From NCBI RefSeq assembly GCF_900113305.1, contig NZ_FOOW01000010.1, forward strand, positions 1-64,000: a stretch of DNA of 64,000 nt, in the 5' to 3' direction. Numbering within the stretch: the first letter of the stretch is position 1; each line of letters opens with the position of its first letter. Shown in pieces: positions 1 through 8,155 of this stretch. This DNA is from Prevotella sp. KH2C16. GTDB taxonomy: Bacteria; Bacteroidota; Bacteroidia; Bacteroidales; Bacteroidaceae. Under the pieces are notes generated by a model. That model was not told where the DNA came from. It worked only from the letters and a program-made list of their open reading frames with translations, and searched no databases. A program made the translations under genes and the position numbers.

Positions 1-1
1 A

Positions 2-301
2 CTCTTCGAGCATCTCTTCGACCAGGGCATCCATCTCGTGCATGGCCTCAAGGCCAACATGAAGAATAAGCTCATGCCCATGTGGGACAAGATCATGCTC
101 AGAAAAAGGTACATCATCGAGTGTATCAACGAATTGCTCAAGAACAAGGCCAACCTCGTGCATTCACGACACCGGTCCATACACAACTTTATGATGAACC
201 TATGCTCGGCTCTCGCGGCCTACTGTTTCTTTGACAACAAGCCGGAGGCGCTGCCAGTGCATGTGGAGAAATCAAGACAATTAGAGCTATTTGCATGGTA
301 A
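2..301 (+). CDS. IS982-family transposase, C-terminal part (5' end outside window)
   Basis: The reading frame is open from the first bases of the window and stops at 299-301, so only about the last 99 residues of the transposase are seen. The visible part carries the IS982-type C-terminal pattern: a lysine-rich stretch ending in KRYIIECINELLKN, then HSRHRSIHNFMMNL, then a hydrophobic tail. In IS982/IS1187 elements this region holds the last acidic residue of the DDE catalytic triad (the E of IIE). I cannot tell whether the upstream part is intact. The sequence after the stop (302-495) shows no gene. The terminal inverted repeat of the element should lie just downstream but cannot be defined from one end. 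Confidence 0.8.
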   Translation, partial: LFEHLFDQGIHLVHGLKANMKNKLMPMWDKIMLRKRYIIECINELLKNKANLVHSRHRSIHNFMMNLCSALAAYCFFDNKPEALPVHVEKSRQLELFAW

Positions 302-495
302 TCTTATCCCGAACTCGCGTATATATGGAACTATGAAAACCATGCGCCCGGACACAGAACCGGCCGGCATGCCACAACTTCGCTTCGTCCAAGACAAAGC
401 AGACCCGCGGGAATATCCCTATGAATGCTCTCCACGGCAGAATACCCCTTGGAAACAGACTGTCGTGTCTTGCTCCCGAGGCAAGTATAGCCCCT

Positions 496-732
496 CTATT
501 TCTTGGTGAACAGCGAGACTATCCACAGCAGGAGCACGGCTCCCACAACGGCGGTGCCTATCTGGCCGAGGGTTCCACCCCAGCTAATACCCAGCCAGCC
601 AAGCACATTACCACCAAGCCAGCCACCTACGAGGCCAAGCAGCAAATCGATGACACATCCCGACCCTTCATGCTTGAAAAGACGGCTGGCAATGAAGCCG
701 GCAACAATTCCTATGATAATTGTCCAAATCAT
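496..732 (-). CDS. GlsB/YeaQ/YmgE-family small membrane protein
   Basis: This 78-residue protein consists almost entirely of three hydrophobic segments with glycine zippers (IIIGIVAGFIASRLF, LLLGLVGGWLGGNVLGWLG, IGTAVVGAVLLLWIVSLF). It is a typical transglycosylase-associated/GlsB inner-membrane protein; the family is linked to stress responses but its biochemical role is unknown. A longer frame starts at 765, but I chose the start at 732 (MIWTIIIG) because this fits the usual family N-terminus, an AAAGGA-like sequence lies just upstream, and the TATATTTG -7 box at 763-770 lies inside the longer version. It is monocistronic and faces the IS982 remnant. Confidence 0.85.
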   Translation of the reverse strand: MIWTIIIGIVAGFIASRLFKHEGSGCVIDLLLGLVGGWLGGNVLGWLGISWGGTLGQIGTAVVGAVLLLWIVSLFTKK

Positions 733-762
733 AATTGCAGTTCCTTTAATGTTTATCGTCAG

Positions 763-770
763 CAAATATA
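763..770 (-). promoter_or_regulatory. Bacteroidota -7 promoter box for the GlsB-like gene
   Basis: TATATTTG on the minus strand matches the TAnnTTTG -7 element. It lies about 30 bases upstream of the chosen start at 732. No clear TTTG -33 element is visible at the expected distance. Confidence 0.45.
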
Positions 771-841
771 CGACTTTTTGTTCTAATTTTCCATAAAAAT
801 ATCAATTTTTAAGATATTAAAGAATTGAAAGAATGGTTTTC

Positions 842-873
842 CTTGGAAATTAGGCAGAAAAACTATAACTTTG
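842..873 (+). promoter_or_regulatory. Promoter of the anchored coiled-coil/exporter gene group
   Basis: A TTG-containing -33 box at 842-845 is followed after 20 bases by TAACTTTG at 866-873, matching the Bacteroidota TTTG/TAnnTTTG architecture. It lies about 28 bases upstream of the start at 901. Confidence 0.6.
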
Positions 874-900
874 CAAGTGGTTTACGCATTAATCACGATT

Positions 901-1773
901 ATGAAGACAAAGATTTTACTCCCACTGATTCTCCTACTCCTGTTGCTGATCGGCGGCTTGGTGTATCTCTACCTGAACCTCGACCGGCAGAAGCAGGAGA
1001 ACAAGGCTATGCAGGAACTCGCCGAGCTTGACAAGCAGGAAATGGAAAACCAATACCAGCAGTTCGCACAGCAATACAGCGAGATGAAAACCCAGATAAA
1101 CAACGACTCCATCGTCGCTCAGCTCACCGCGGAACAGGAAAAGACCCAGAGGCTCCTCCGTGAACTCAAGGAAACGAAGAGCTCCGACGCACGGGAAATC
1201 ACCCGGCTGAAGAAAGAACTGGCCACCGTGAGAGCCGTCCTGCGAAGCTATGTGATGGAGATTGACTCGCTGAACCGCCTGAACCAGAACCTCGCGGCAG
1301 AGAATACGCGCGTGAAAGGACAGTATGAAGAGGCCACGCGGCAGATTGAAACCCTCAGCACCGACAAGGCATCGCTCTCCGAGAAAGTGGCCATTGCCGC
1401 CCAGCTCGACGCCATCGGCATCAGCATCCAGGCCAAGGACAAGCACGGAAGAACCACCGACAGGGTGGCTAAGGCCAAGGTGTTGCAAGTAAACTTCTCG
1501 CTGGCAAAGAATGTTACGGCCCAGAGCGGCATGAAGAACATCTATGTGCGCATCTCCTCTCCGGCGGGCGGAGTGCTCGGAAACGCGGGCACCTTCAACT
1601 ACGAGAACCGCAGCCTGCAGGCCTCCATGAAGAAAAGCGTGGAGTACGGAGGCCAGGAGACGCCCGTCTCCATGTACTGGAATGTTACGCAGGCACTGGT
1701 CAGCGGCACCTATAGTGCCAGCATCTTTGCCGACGGAAACATGATAGGATCTAAAAGTGTTACTTTAAAATAG
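901..1773 (+). CDS. Membrane-anchored coiled-coil protein of unknown function
   Basis: This 290-residue protein begins with an uncleaved-looking signal anchor (ILLPLILLLLLLIGGLVYLYL, roughly residues 4-24). A charged, Q/E/K-rich region follows to about residue 170 with clear coiled-coil character. The last ~110 residues form a compact beta-rich domain containing VRISSPAGGVLG and a closing SIFADGNMIGSKSVTL strand. The start at 901 is 10 codons inside a longer frame; it begins the hydrophobic anchor and follows the promoter, while the upstream start would overlap the -7 box. It ends 4 bases before the tolC-like gene, so it probably opens the exporter operon. I do not recognise the family; similar anchored coiled-coil proteins are common in Bacteroidota envelopes. 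Confidence 0.75.
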   Translation: MKTKILLPLILLLLLLIGGLVYLYLNLDRQKQENKAMQELAELDKQEMENQYQQFAQQYSEMKTQINNDSIVAQLTAEQEKTQRLLRELKETKSSDAREITRLKKELATVRAVLRSYVMEIDSLNRLNQNLAAENTRVKGQYEEATRQIETLSTDKASLSEKVAIAAQLDAIGISIQAKDKHGRTTDRVAKAKVLQVNFSLAKNVTAQSGMKNIYVRISSPAGGVLGNAGTFNYENRSLQASMKKSVEYGGQETPVSMYWNVTQALVSGTYSASIFADGNMIGSKSVTLK

Positions 1774-1777
1774 ACGG

Positions 1778-3289
1778 ATGAAGAAGGTATTTTTAGCGAT
1801 AGGCTTCTGCCTCATGGCATTCAACCTGCAAGCGCAACGAGTGCTGAGCCTCGACAGTTGCCGGGCTCTGGCATTGCGCAACAACAAGCAGCTGAATGTA
1901 TCACGGCTGAAGCAGGATGTGGCCATGAATCTACGCAAGGCCGCACGCACCAAATATCTGCCGAAGATTGACGCATTGGGAGGCTACGAATACTTCAGCA
2001 AGGAGATTTCCCTGCTCAACAACAGGCAGAAAGCGACATTGAACGGGCTGGGCTCCAACATCGTAGCCGGTGCCTCATCCACGCTCAATACAGACATCGG
2101 CAACATCCTGACAGGGCTTGCACAGCAGGGCATCATCACCCCGCAGGCCGCCCAGCAGTTAGGCGCCATGCTCCAGCAGGCCGGCAGCAGCATCGGTGCT
2201 CCCCTCGCCCAGGCCGGCGACCGGTTCGGGCAAAGCATTGCAGACGCCTTCAGGACCGACACGAGAAACATCTGGTCGGGAGCCGTCATGCTGCGCCAGC
2301 CCGTCTTCATGGGGGGAGCCATCATCGCTGCCAACCGTCTGGCCGACCTGGGGGAAGACCTGGCCCGGAACGACCTGAGCCTCAAATCGCAGAGCACTCT
2401 CTATGACATAGACCAGACCTACTGGCTGGTGGTATCATTGAAGCAGAAGCAAAAGCTGGCCCTGAGCTTCAAGAACCTCGTCAAGAAGCTGAGCGACGAT
2501 GTCCACAAGATGATCAGGGAGGGGGTGGCTACCAAGGCCGACGGCCTCCGGGTGGATGTAAAGGTAAACGAGGCTGACATGGCCGTTACCCAGGTCGACG
2601 ACGGACTGGTGCTCGCCAAGATGCTGCTCTGTCAGCTGTGCGGCCTTCCCGCCGACGAATCCATCACGCTTCTTGACGAAGACAAGGAGAATCTTTCCAC
2701 GATAAGCGCCGCGGAAAGCTACTCCGCCGACTCCACCTACAGCAGCCGGCCGGAAGTAAGAATGCTGCAAAATGCCGTCGACATGAGCAAGGAAAACACC
2801 CGGCTCGTGCGTGCGATGTATCTCCCGCACATCGCGCTCACCGGCGGCTACATGATCTCAAACCCCAATGTGTTCAACGGTTTTGAGCGCAAGTTCTCCG
2901 GAGTATGGAATGTGGGTGTGCTGGTTCAGGTTCCCCTGTGGAACTGGTTTGAGGGAGTCTACAAGGTCAGAGCCACCAAAGCTGCCACAAGCATGGCCAT
3001 GATGGAGCTCGGCGATGTGCAGGAAAAGATAAACCTGCAGGTTACCCAAAGCCGCTTCAAGCTCAAGGAGGCGCAGAAGCGCCATGCCATGGCGCAGGAA
3101 AACATGAAGAGCGCGGAGGAAAACCTGCGCTGCGCAAACCTCGGATTCAAGGAAGGCGTGATGCAGATTGCCGATGTCATGGCAGCCCAGACTGCCTGGC
3201 AGAAGGCTCAGAATCAGAAAATCGATGCCGAAATAGAGGTGAAACTGGCACAAGTAAACCTGCAGAAGGCACTCGGCATTTTGGAATAA
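1778..3289 (+). CDS. TolC-family outer-membrane efflux protein
   Basis: This 503-residue protein has a cleavable signal peptide ending in FNLQAQ (about residue 20) and two outer-membrane-efflux repeats. The alpha-helical hairpin segments are rich in Q/A/N (for example KLALSFKNLVKKLSDDVHKM and the C-terminal AQTAWQKAQNQKIDAEIEVK). It would trimerise into the outer-membrane/periplasmic channel of a tripartite exporter. A Gly/Ala/Gln-rich insertion near residues 85-150 enlarges the first repeat. It sits between the anchored coiled-coil gene and an HlyD-type adaptor, with short gaps on both sides, indicating one transcription unit with the two ABC-2 permeases downstream. Confidence 0.93.
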   Translation: MKKVFLAIGFCLMAFNLQAQRVLSLDSCRALALRNNKQLNVSRLKQDVAMNLRKAARTKYLPKIDALGGYEYFSKEISLLNNRQKATLNGLGSNIVAGASSTLNTDIGNILTGLAQQGIITPQAAQQLGAMLQQAGSSIGAPLAQAGDRFGQSIADAFRTDTRNIWSGAVMLRQPVFMGGAIIAANRLADLGEDLARNDLSLKSQSTLYDIDQTYWLVVSLKQKQKLALSFKNLVKKLSDDVHKMIREGVATKADGLRVDVKVNEADMAVTQVDDGLVLAKMLLCQLCGLPADESITLLDEDKENLSTISAAESYSADSTYSSRPEVRMLQNAVDMSKENTRLVRAMYLPHIALTGGYMISNPNVFNGFERKFSGVWNVGVLVQVPLWNWFEGVYKVRATKAATSMAMMELGDVQEKINLQVTQSRFKLKEAQKRHAMAQENMKSAEENLRCANLGFKEGVMQIADVMAAQTAWQKAQNQKIDAEIEVKLAQVNLQKALGILE

Positions 3290-3310
3290 GAAAGAAAAAA
3301 GAATCAAGAT

Positions 3311-4297
3311 ATGTCAGCAAAACAACAACACAACAACATCCTCTTAGCCGTTCTGGGATTCATTGCGGTGGTGGTTATCGTTGCCCTTATCGGCTTCTTC
3401 ACACTTGGAAGGCAAGAGGACATCGTACAAGGCGAGGTTGAGGTTTCAGAGTATCGCGTGTCATCCAAGCTCCCGGGACGAGTCGTCGAGCTCCGGGTAA
3501 AGGAAGGCGACTATGTACATGCCGGCGACACGCTTGCCATATTGCAGGTTCCGGAGGTAGACGCGCAAAGAAATGTGGCGCAGGCTACCGGCGAGGCGGC
3601 CAAGGCCATACAAGACCTTACCGATGCGGGAGCCCGCAAGGAGCAGATTCAGGGTGCCTACCAGCTCTACCAACAGGCACAGGCGGCCAGCGAAATTGCC
3701 AGGAAAACCTACACCCGCATGCAGAATCTGTATGACGAGGGAGTAATCAGCGGCCAGAAGCGCGACGAGGCTTTCGCCGCCTACAAGGCAACGGAGGCTC
3801 AGGTAAAGGCTGCCAAGAGCCAGTACGACCTTGCCCGCAACGGCGCCCGCGAGCAGGAGAAGCAGGTAGCCGCAAAGAATGCACAGGCTGCGAAGAGCGC
3901 CGTGGAGGTGGTAAACTCACTTTTAAAGGAAACCGTACAGGTGTCGCAGGTGGAAGGCGAAGTGGCCAATGTCTATCCGAAGGTGGGCGAACTCGTGGGC
4001 CTGGGATCGCCCATCATGAGCATATCCGTGATGAGCGACCTGTGGGGAACCTTCAATGTGCGGGAAGACAAGCTGAAAGGGCTCAAGGTGGGCGACACCT
4101 TCACGGCATTCTCTCCTGCCTTCAATAAAGACCTGAAGATGAAAGTCTTCTATATCAAGGACGAGGGTTCCTATGCCACTTGGAAGGCCACGAAGACCAC
4201 GGGGCAGTATGACCTGAAGACATTTGAGGTGAAAGCCCGGCCTACCGACAAGTTCGAAGGGCTCCGCCCGGGCATGAGCCTGATTATCAAAGAATAG
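3311..4297 (+). CDS. HlyD/EmrA-type membrane fusion protein
   Basis: This 328-residue protein has one N-terminal membrane segment (ILLAVLGFIAVVVIVALIGFF, about residues 10-31) and a biotinyl-lipoyl-like half motif (SKLPGRVVELRVKEGDYV). A long alpha-helical hairpin rich in A, Q and K follows (about 90-200), then a beta-barrel domain near residues 215-320. It is the periplasmic adaptor joining the TolC-type channel upstream (21-base gap) to the two inner-membrane permeases downstream. The single N-terminal anchor and the permease context resemble YbhG/YhiI-type adaptors of ABC exporters more than RND adaptors. The substrate cannot be deduced. Confidence 0.92.
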   Translation: MSAKQQHNNILLAVLGFIAVVVIVALIGFFTLGRQEDIVQGEVEVSEYRVSSKLPGRVVELRVKEGDYVHAGDTLAILQVPEVDAQRNVAQATGEAAKAIQDLTDAGARKEQIQGAYQLYQQAQAASEIARKTYTRMQNLYDEGVISGQKRDEAFAAYKATEAQVKAAKSQYDLARNGAREQEKQVAAKNAQAAKSAVEVVNSLLKETVQVSQVEGEVANVYPKVGELVGLGSPIMSISVMSDLWGTFNVREDKLKGLKVGDTFTAFSPAFNKDLKMKVFYIKDEGSYATWKATKTTGQYDLKTFEVKARPTDKFEGLRPGMSLIIKE

Positions 4298-4321
4298 TAT
4301 TGCGCTGTCAGGAGAGGTGGA

Positions 4322-5485
4322 ATGCTGAAACAGATATACCATATCGCAGTAAGGGAATGTGGAATTCTAAGGAAGAATCCCATCTATGTGTTCTGCATGG
4401 TGATATTCCCGATTGTGTGCATCCTCTTCTTTACCTCGCTGATGAACGAGGGCCAGCCCATAGAGATGCCCGTAGGCGTCGTAGACCTGGACAACACCGC
4501 CACCTCTCGCAGCATGATCCGCACGCTCGACGGCTTCCAGACTTCGCATGTGGTGGCCCGGTATCCCAATGTGAATGAAGCCCGGCAGGCCATTCAGAGA
4601 AATCAGATATTCGCCTTTCTGTATATTCCGAAAGGTACGACCAGCGAGCTGCTGTCGTCCCGGCAGCCGAAGATTTCATTCTATTACAGCAGCGTTACGC
4701 TCGTCGCGGGCTCCACTTTGTTCCGCGACTTGAAGACCGTTGCCACGCTGGGGTCCGCCGCCGTGGGCTCCGCCAAGCTGTCGGCAGTAGGCAAGACAAG
4801 CAGGGAAATCGCCACTTCCCTCCAGCCCATTGCCGTCGACCTGCACATGATAGGCAACCCGTGGGGCAACTATAATGTCTATCTGAGCACCTCCATGCTG
4901 CCCGGCGTGCTGATGATATTCATCTTCCTCATCACCCCCTACTCCATAGGCACCGAGCTGAAGTTCAAGACTTCACAAGAGCTCATCCGCATGGCAGGGG
5001 GCAACATCCATGTGGCCATTGCCGGAAAGATGCTGCCGCAGCTGCTGATCTTCCTGGCAATGTTCTACGGCTATGAGTTCTATATCTTCCATATCCTCCA
5101 GTTTCCGCACCCCGGAGGCATCGTCCCCATCCTCCTGGCAGGGTTGCTGGCGGTGCTGTCGGCCCAGGCGTTCGGCATCTTTGCCTTCGGTCTGATGCCC
5201 TCCCTGCGCATGTCGATGAGTATATGTTCGCTGTGGTCGGTGCTCAGCTTCTCCACGAGCGGCGCCACCTATCCGCTCTTTTCGATGAGCCCGATGATCG
5301 AGGCACTGGCCCAACTGTTCCCCCTGCGGCACTATTACATGATCTACCAGACAAGTATCTTCAACGGATTTCCCCTCTCCGACTGCTTTTGGAACATCGG
5401 TGCGATGATTATCTTCATAGCACTCCCGATGCTTACCATCAATCATATCAAGACTGCCATGGAGAAATATGTCTACATTCCATAG
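4322..5485 (+). CDS. ABC-2-type transporter permease (first of pair)
   Basis: This 387-residue permease has one N-terminal membrane helix after RECGILRKNP and a large periplasmic domain starting VGVVDLDNTATSRSMIRTLD. Five further membrane helices fill the C-terminal half (from about residue 195). This is the ABC2_membrane_3 (YhhJ/YbhR/YbhS) arrangement, which normally works as a heterodimer with a second permease and a separate ATPase. The next permease gene starts 3 bases after its stop. No ATP-binding subunit is encoded in this operon, so it must come from elsewhere. Confidence 0.92.
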   Translation: MLKQIYHIAVRECGILRKNPIYVFCMVIFPIVCILFFTSLMNEGQPIEMPVGVVDLDNTATSRSMIRTLDGFQTSHVVARYPNVNEARQAIQRNQIFAFLYIPKGTTSELLSSRQPKISFYYSSVTLVAGSTLFRDLKTVATLGSAAVGSAKLSAVGKTSREIATSLQPIAVDLHMIGNPWGNYNVYLSTSMLPGVLMIFIFLITPYSIGTELKFKTSQELIRMAGGNIHVAIAGKMLPQLLIFLAMFYGYEFYIFHILQFPHPGGIVPILLAGLLAVLSAQAFGIFAFGLMPSLRMSMSICSLWSVLSFSTSGATYPLFSMSPMIEALAQLFPLRHYYMIYQTSIFNGFPLSDCFWNIGAMIIFIALPMLTINHIKTAMEKYVYIP

Positions 5486-5488
5486 CCT

Positions 5489-6802
5489 ATGAGAGAAGAC
5501 GGACTACTGCATCGCATCACGGAGGGCCTCAAGGACATGTGCTATATATGGGCCAAGGAAATGCGCTCCACCATCACCGACGAGGGAGTACTCATCTTCT
5601 GCGTGCTCGTGCCGCTGTTCTATCCGCTGCTCTACTCGTGGATTTACAACAACGAGGTGGTCAGGGATGTCAGCGTAGCCGTCGTAGACCTCGACCATTC
5701 GCACGCAAGCCGCCAGTTCATCCGCATGTTCGACGGAGGAAGCGACACCAAGGTGGCCTACTACTGCAACAGCCTTGACGAGGCAAAAACGCTCGTCGGC
5801 AAGCAAGCCGTCCACGGAGTGCTCTACTTCCCAAGTGATTTCGAGAAACGACTGAACCGCGGAGAGCAGGCACATGTGGGCGTTTACTGCGACATGAGCC
5901 TGATGCTTACCTACAAGGCTATCTACCAGACGGCCCAAGCTGTATCCCAGGACATAAACTCGAAGATACAGATATCGCAGTCGGGCGGCTTTACCAATCG
6001 CGACGATGAGATTTCCACCAAGCCCCTGGACTTTGATGAAGTGCCCATCTTCAATGCCACCGGAGGCTATGGCAACGCCATCCTGCCGGGCGTGCTGATA
6101 CTCATCCTGCAGCAGACGCTGCTCCTCGGCATCGGCCTCTCTGCCGGCACGGCGCGCGAGAACAACCGCTATCAGGACCTCGTGCCCATCTCGCGCCACT
6201 ATAACGGCATCTTCCGAATCGTGCTGGGCAAATCGATGTGCTACTTCATGATCTACAGTGTCATGGCGGCTTACATCACTCTGTGCGTGCCCCACTTCTT
6301 CTCGTTCACCTCCATGGTAACGGCCAAGACGCTCATCGGGCTGATGCTGCCCTATCTGCTGGCATGCATCTTCTTCGGGATGGCCCTGTCGTGCCTGGTA
6401 AGATACCGTGAGAATGTGATGCTCCTGGTGGTATTCACCTCGCTGCCCTTCCTCTTCATGACGGGCATCAGCTGGCCACAGACCAACATCCCGGGCATCT
6501 GGCAGGGCATAGCATGGCTCTTCCCCTCCACCTTCGGAGTGCGTGGATTCATGCGCATCAACGAGATGGGGGCCTCTCTGGCCGATATCCAAGTGGAATA
6601 TCAGGCACTCTGGATTCAGGTAGTGGCCTACTTTTTCCTGACCTGTCTGGTCTATCGCTATCAGATTCTGCACACGCGGCGGCACGCTTACGACCGCTTA
6701 GAGGTGCTGAAACGCAAGGCCCGGGAAGCCCGCGAGCGCAAGGCGACACAAGTAGCAGCCATGACAGCAGAGCCTTCAGGCGACAGCACGGAACGCCCAT
6801 AG
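5489..6802 (+). CDS. ABC-2-type transporter permease (second of pair)
   Basis: This 437-residue paralogue of the preceding permease has the same plan: an N-terminal helix, a periplasmic domain opening with VAVVDLDHSHASRQFIRMFD, and a six-helix ABC-2 region. It differs by a charged cytoplasmic C-terminal tail of about 45 residues rich in R, K, A and E (VLKRKAREARERKATQ). It probably forms the inner-membrane heterodimer of the tripartite exporter with the gene just upstream. It is the last gene of the operon; a three-unit palindromic array lies between it and convergent mrp. Confidence 0.92.
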   Translation: MREDGLLHRITEGLKDMCYIWAKEMRSTITDEGVLIFCVLVPLFYPLLYSWIYNNEVVRDVSVAVVDLDHSHASRQFIRMFDGGSDTKVAYYCNSLDEAKTLVGKQAVHGVLYFPSDFEKRLNRGEQAHVGVYCDMSLMLTYKAIYQTAQAVSQDINSKIQISQSGGFTNRDDEISTKPLDFDEVPIFNATGGYGNAILPGVLILILQQTLLLGIGLSAGTARENNRYQDLVPISRHYNGIFRIVLGKSMCYFMIYSVMAAYITLCVPHFFSFTSMVTAKTLIGLMLPYLLACIFFGMALSCLVRYRENVMLLVVFTSLPFLFMTGISWPQTNIPGIWQGIAWLFPSTFGVRGFMRINEMGASLADIQVEYQALWIQVVAYFFLTCLVYRYQILHTRRHAYDRLEVLKRKAREARERKATQVAAMTAEPSGDSTERP

Positions 6803-6839
6803 CCATCCTTTCTTTTCCTCCTTGCCGTTAACAGCTTGA

Positions 6840-6900
6840 CAAAATCGCCGATTTTATTCATAAAAATCGCCGATTTCATTGAACGAAATCGGCGATTTTG
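6840..6900. repeat. 22-bp-period palindromic array, type A, three units
   Basis: Three 17-bp units begin at 6840, 6862 and 6884, exactly 22 bases apart. Each has the form (a/c)nAAAT-CGsCG-ATTTnn. Units two and three are reverse complements over 15 bases and could form a stem (6863-6877 with 6885-6899). It lies between the convergent permease and mrp genes, so it could serve as a bidirectional terminator here, but the same array type occurs elsewhere between divergent genes. Confidence 0.85.
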
Positions 6901-6938
6901 TAAAGCTCTCTATAGCCTCCGTGAAAACTCACGACGGC

Positions 6939-8042
6939 CTAATCGTTCTTCACATGCAATATCTGCGTCTTCGGCTTCTCGCGGTTACGCTTGTTGGTTA
7001 CCGTAACCACGGCCTGCGCAAGGTTGATAAAGGCCTGCCCCGTAGCGGTCTCATAGTCGAGGGCCGAGGGCGTTCCCCCGTCGCCGTTCTCGCAAATGCT
7101 CTGCACGATGGGTATCTGCGCCAGCAACGGCACGCCCATTTCCTCCGCCAGACGCTTGCATCCCTCACGGCCGAAGATGTAATACCGGTTTTCGGGAAGC
7201 TCTGCCGGAGTGAACCACGCCATGTTCTCCACAAGGCCCAGGATGGGCACATTCACCTTTTCATTGCGATACATGTCGATGCCCTTGCGTGCATCGGCCA
7301 GCGCAACGCTCTGCGGAGTAGACACGATAACGGCTCCCGTGATGCTCAGCGTCTGCAAGAGCGTCAGGTGAATGTCGGAAGTGCCGGGAGGAGTGTCAAG
7401 GATAAAGTAGTCCAACTCTCCCCAGTCGGCGTCGGCAATGAGCTGTTTCAGCGCCGAGGTGGCCATCCCGCCGCGCCAGAGAGTGGCTGTGTCGGGATTG
7501 ACGAAGAAGCCGATGGACAACATCTCCACGCCGTATTTCTCAACGGGCTCTATCAGGTCGCGACCGTCCTTGTGCACCCCATAGGGGCGGACATTCTCCA
7601 CGCCGAACATCTTAGGCATCGACGGGCCGAAGATGTCGGTGTCGAGCAGTCCCACCTTGTAGCCTAACCGCGCCAGGGAGATGGCCAGGTTGACCGAGAC
7701 GGTCGACTTCCCCACTCCGCCCTTGCCGGAACTCACGGCGATGATGTTCTTCACCTGGGGCAGCAACTTCTCCACTTCGGGACGCGGGGCAGACCTGAAC
7801 TCGGTCTGGATTTCCACCTCCACCTCCTTGCCCACATGGTAATGGATGGCCGCCTCGGCAGCTTTCACGGTCGACTTGAGGAACGGGTCGGTGTCCCGGG
7901 GAAACAAAAGCACGATGCGCACCTTCATGCCGTTGATGCTCGGCGTGTCTGCCAGCATCTCACTCTCTATCAAGTTCTTCTTCGTACCCGGATAGATCAC
8001 GGTAGCCAAGGCATCGGTGATAAGCTTGGGATATAATGTCAT
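6939..8042 (-). CDS. Mrp/NBP35-family P-loop ATPase (iron-sulfur carrier type)
   Basis: This 367-residue protein has an N-terminal MIP18/DUF59-type domain (about residues 1-90) and a deviant Walker A motif SSGKGGVGKST (105-115). A second block has DTDIFGPSMP and the family segment LDTPPGTSDIHLTLLQ. Mrp/ApbC/Ind1 proteins bind and transfer Fe-S clusters. The usual C-terminal CxxC is not visible: the corresponding segment reads ENMAWFTPAELPENRYYIFG. Known Bacteroidota homologues, as I recall them, share this form, so cluster ligation may differ. The gene is monocistronic with its own promoter and converges on the exporter operon. Confidence 0.93.
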   Translation of the reverse strand: MTLYPKLITDALATVIYPGTKKNLIESEMLADTPSINGMKVRIVLLFPRDTDPFLKSTVKAAEAAIHYHVGKEVEVEIQTEFRSAPRPEVEKLLPQVKNIIAVSSGKGGVGKSTVSVNLAISLARLGYKVGLLDTDIFGPSMPKMFGVENVRPYGVHKDGRDLIEPVEKYGVEMLSIGFFVNPDTATLWRGGMATSALKQLIADADWGELDYFILDTPPGTSDIHLTLLQTLSITGAVIVSTPQSVALADARKGIDMYRNEKVNVPILGLVENMAWFTPAELPENRYYIFGREGCKRLAEEMGVPLLAQIPIVQSICENGDGGTPSALDYETATGQAFINLAQAVVTVTNKRNREKPKTQILHVKND

Positions 8043-8070
8043 AATTGTTTTTATATATTCTTCTATCCTA

Positions 8071-8102
8071 CAAAATTACACAAAATAAGTAGGATGAGCA
8101 AG
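8071..8102 (-). promoter_or_regulatory. Promoter of mrp
   Basis: On the minus strand, CTTG at 8102-8099 is followed after 20 bases by TAATTTTG at 8078-8071, upstream of the ATG at 8042. It lies back to back with the promoter of the GH115-like gene. Confidence 0.6.
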
Positions 8103-8118
8103 CCAAGAGGAGGAAAAA

Positions 8119-8150
8119 TTTGGATATTTCGGTTTTTTACCGTAACTTTG
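8119..8150 (+). promoter_or_regulatory. Consensus promoter abutting the GH115-like start codon
   Basis: TTTG at 8119-8122, a 20-base spacer, then TAACTTTG at 8143-8150 form a textbook Bacteroidota promoter. The ATG at 8156 starts only 5 bases after the -7 box, so the transcript should be leaderless or nearly so. Confidence 0.75.
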
Positions 8151-8155
8151 CAATA

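Noticed and set aside
302..495. Short frames between the IS982 remnant and the GlsB-like gene
   Set aside because: No start with a ribosome-binding context, no motif and no composition typical of coding sequence.
5504..6685. A 393-codon open frame on the minus strand opposite the second ABC-2 permease
   Set aside because: It has no domain, odd composition and lies wholly inside a strongly supported permease gene.
6863..6899. Array at 6.8 kb considered as just a bidirectional terminator
   Set aside because: It fits the place, but the same 22-bp-phased structure occurs between divergent genes at 24.2 kb, so a terminator label alone would hide the pattern.
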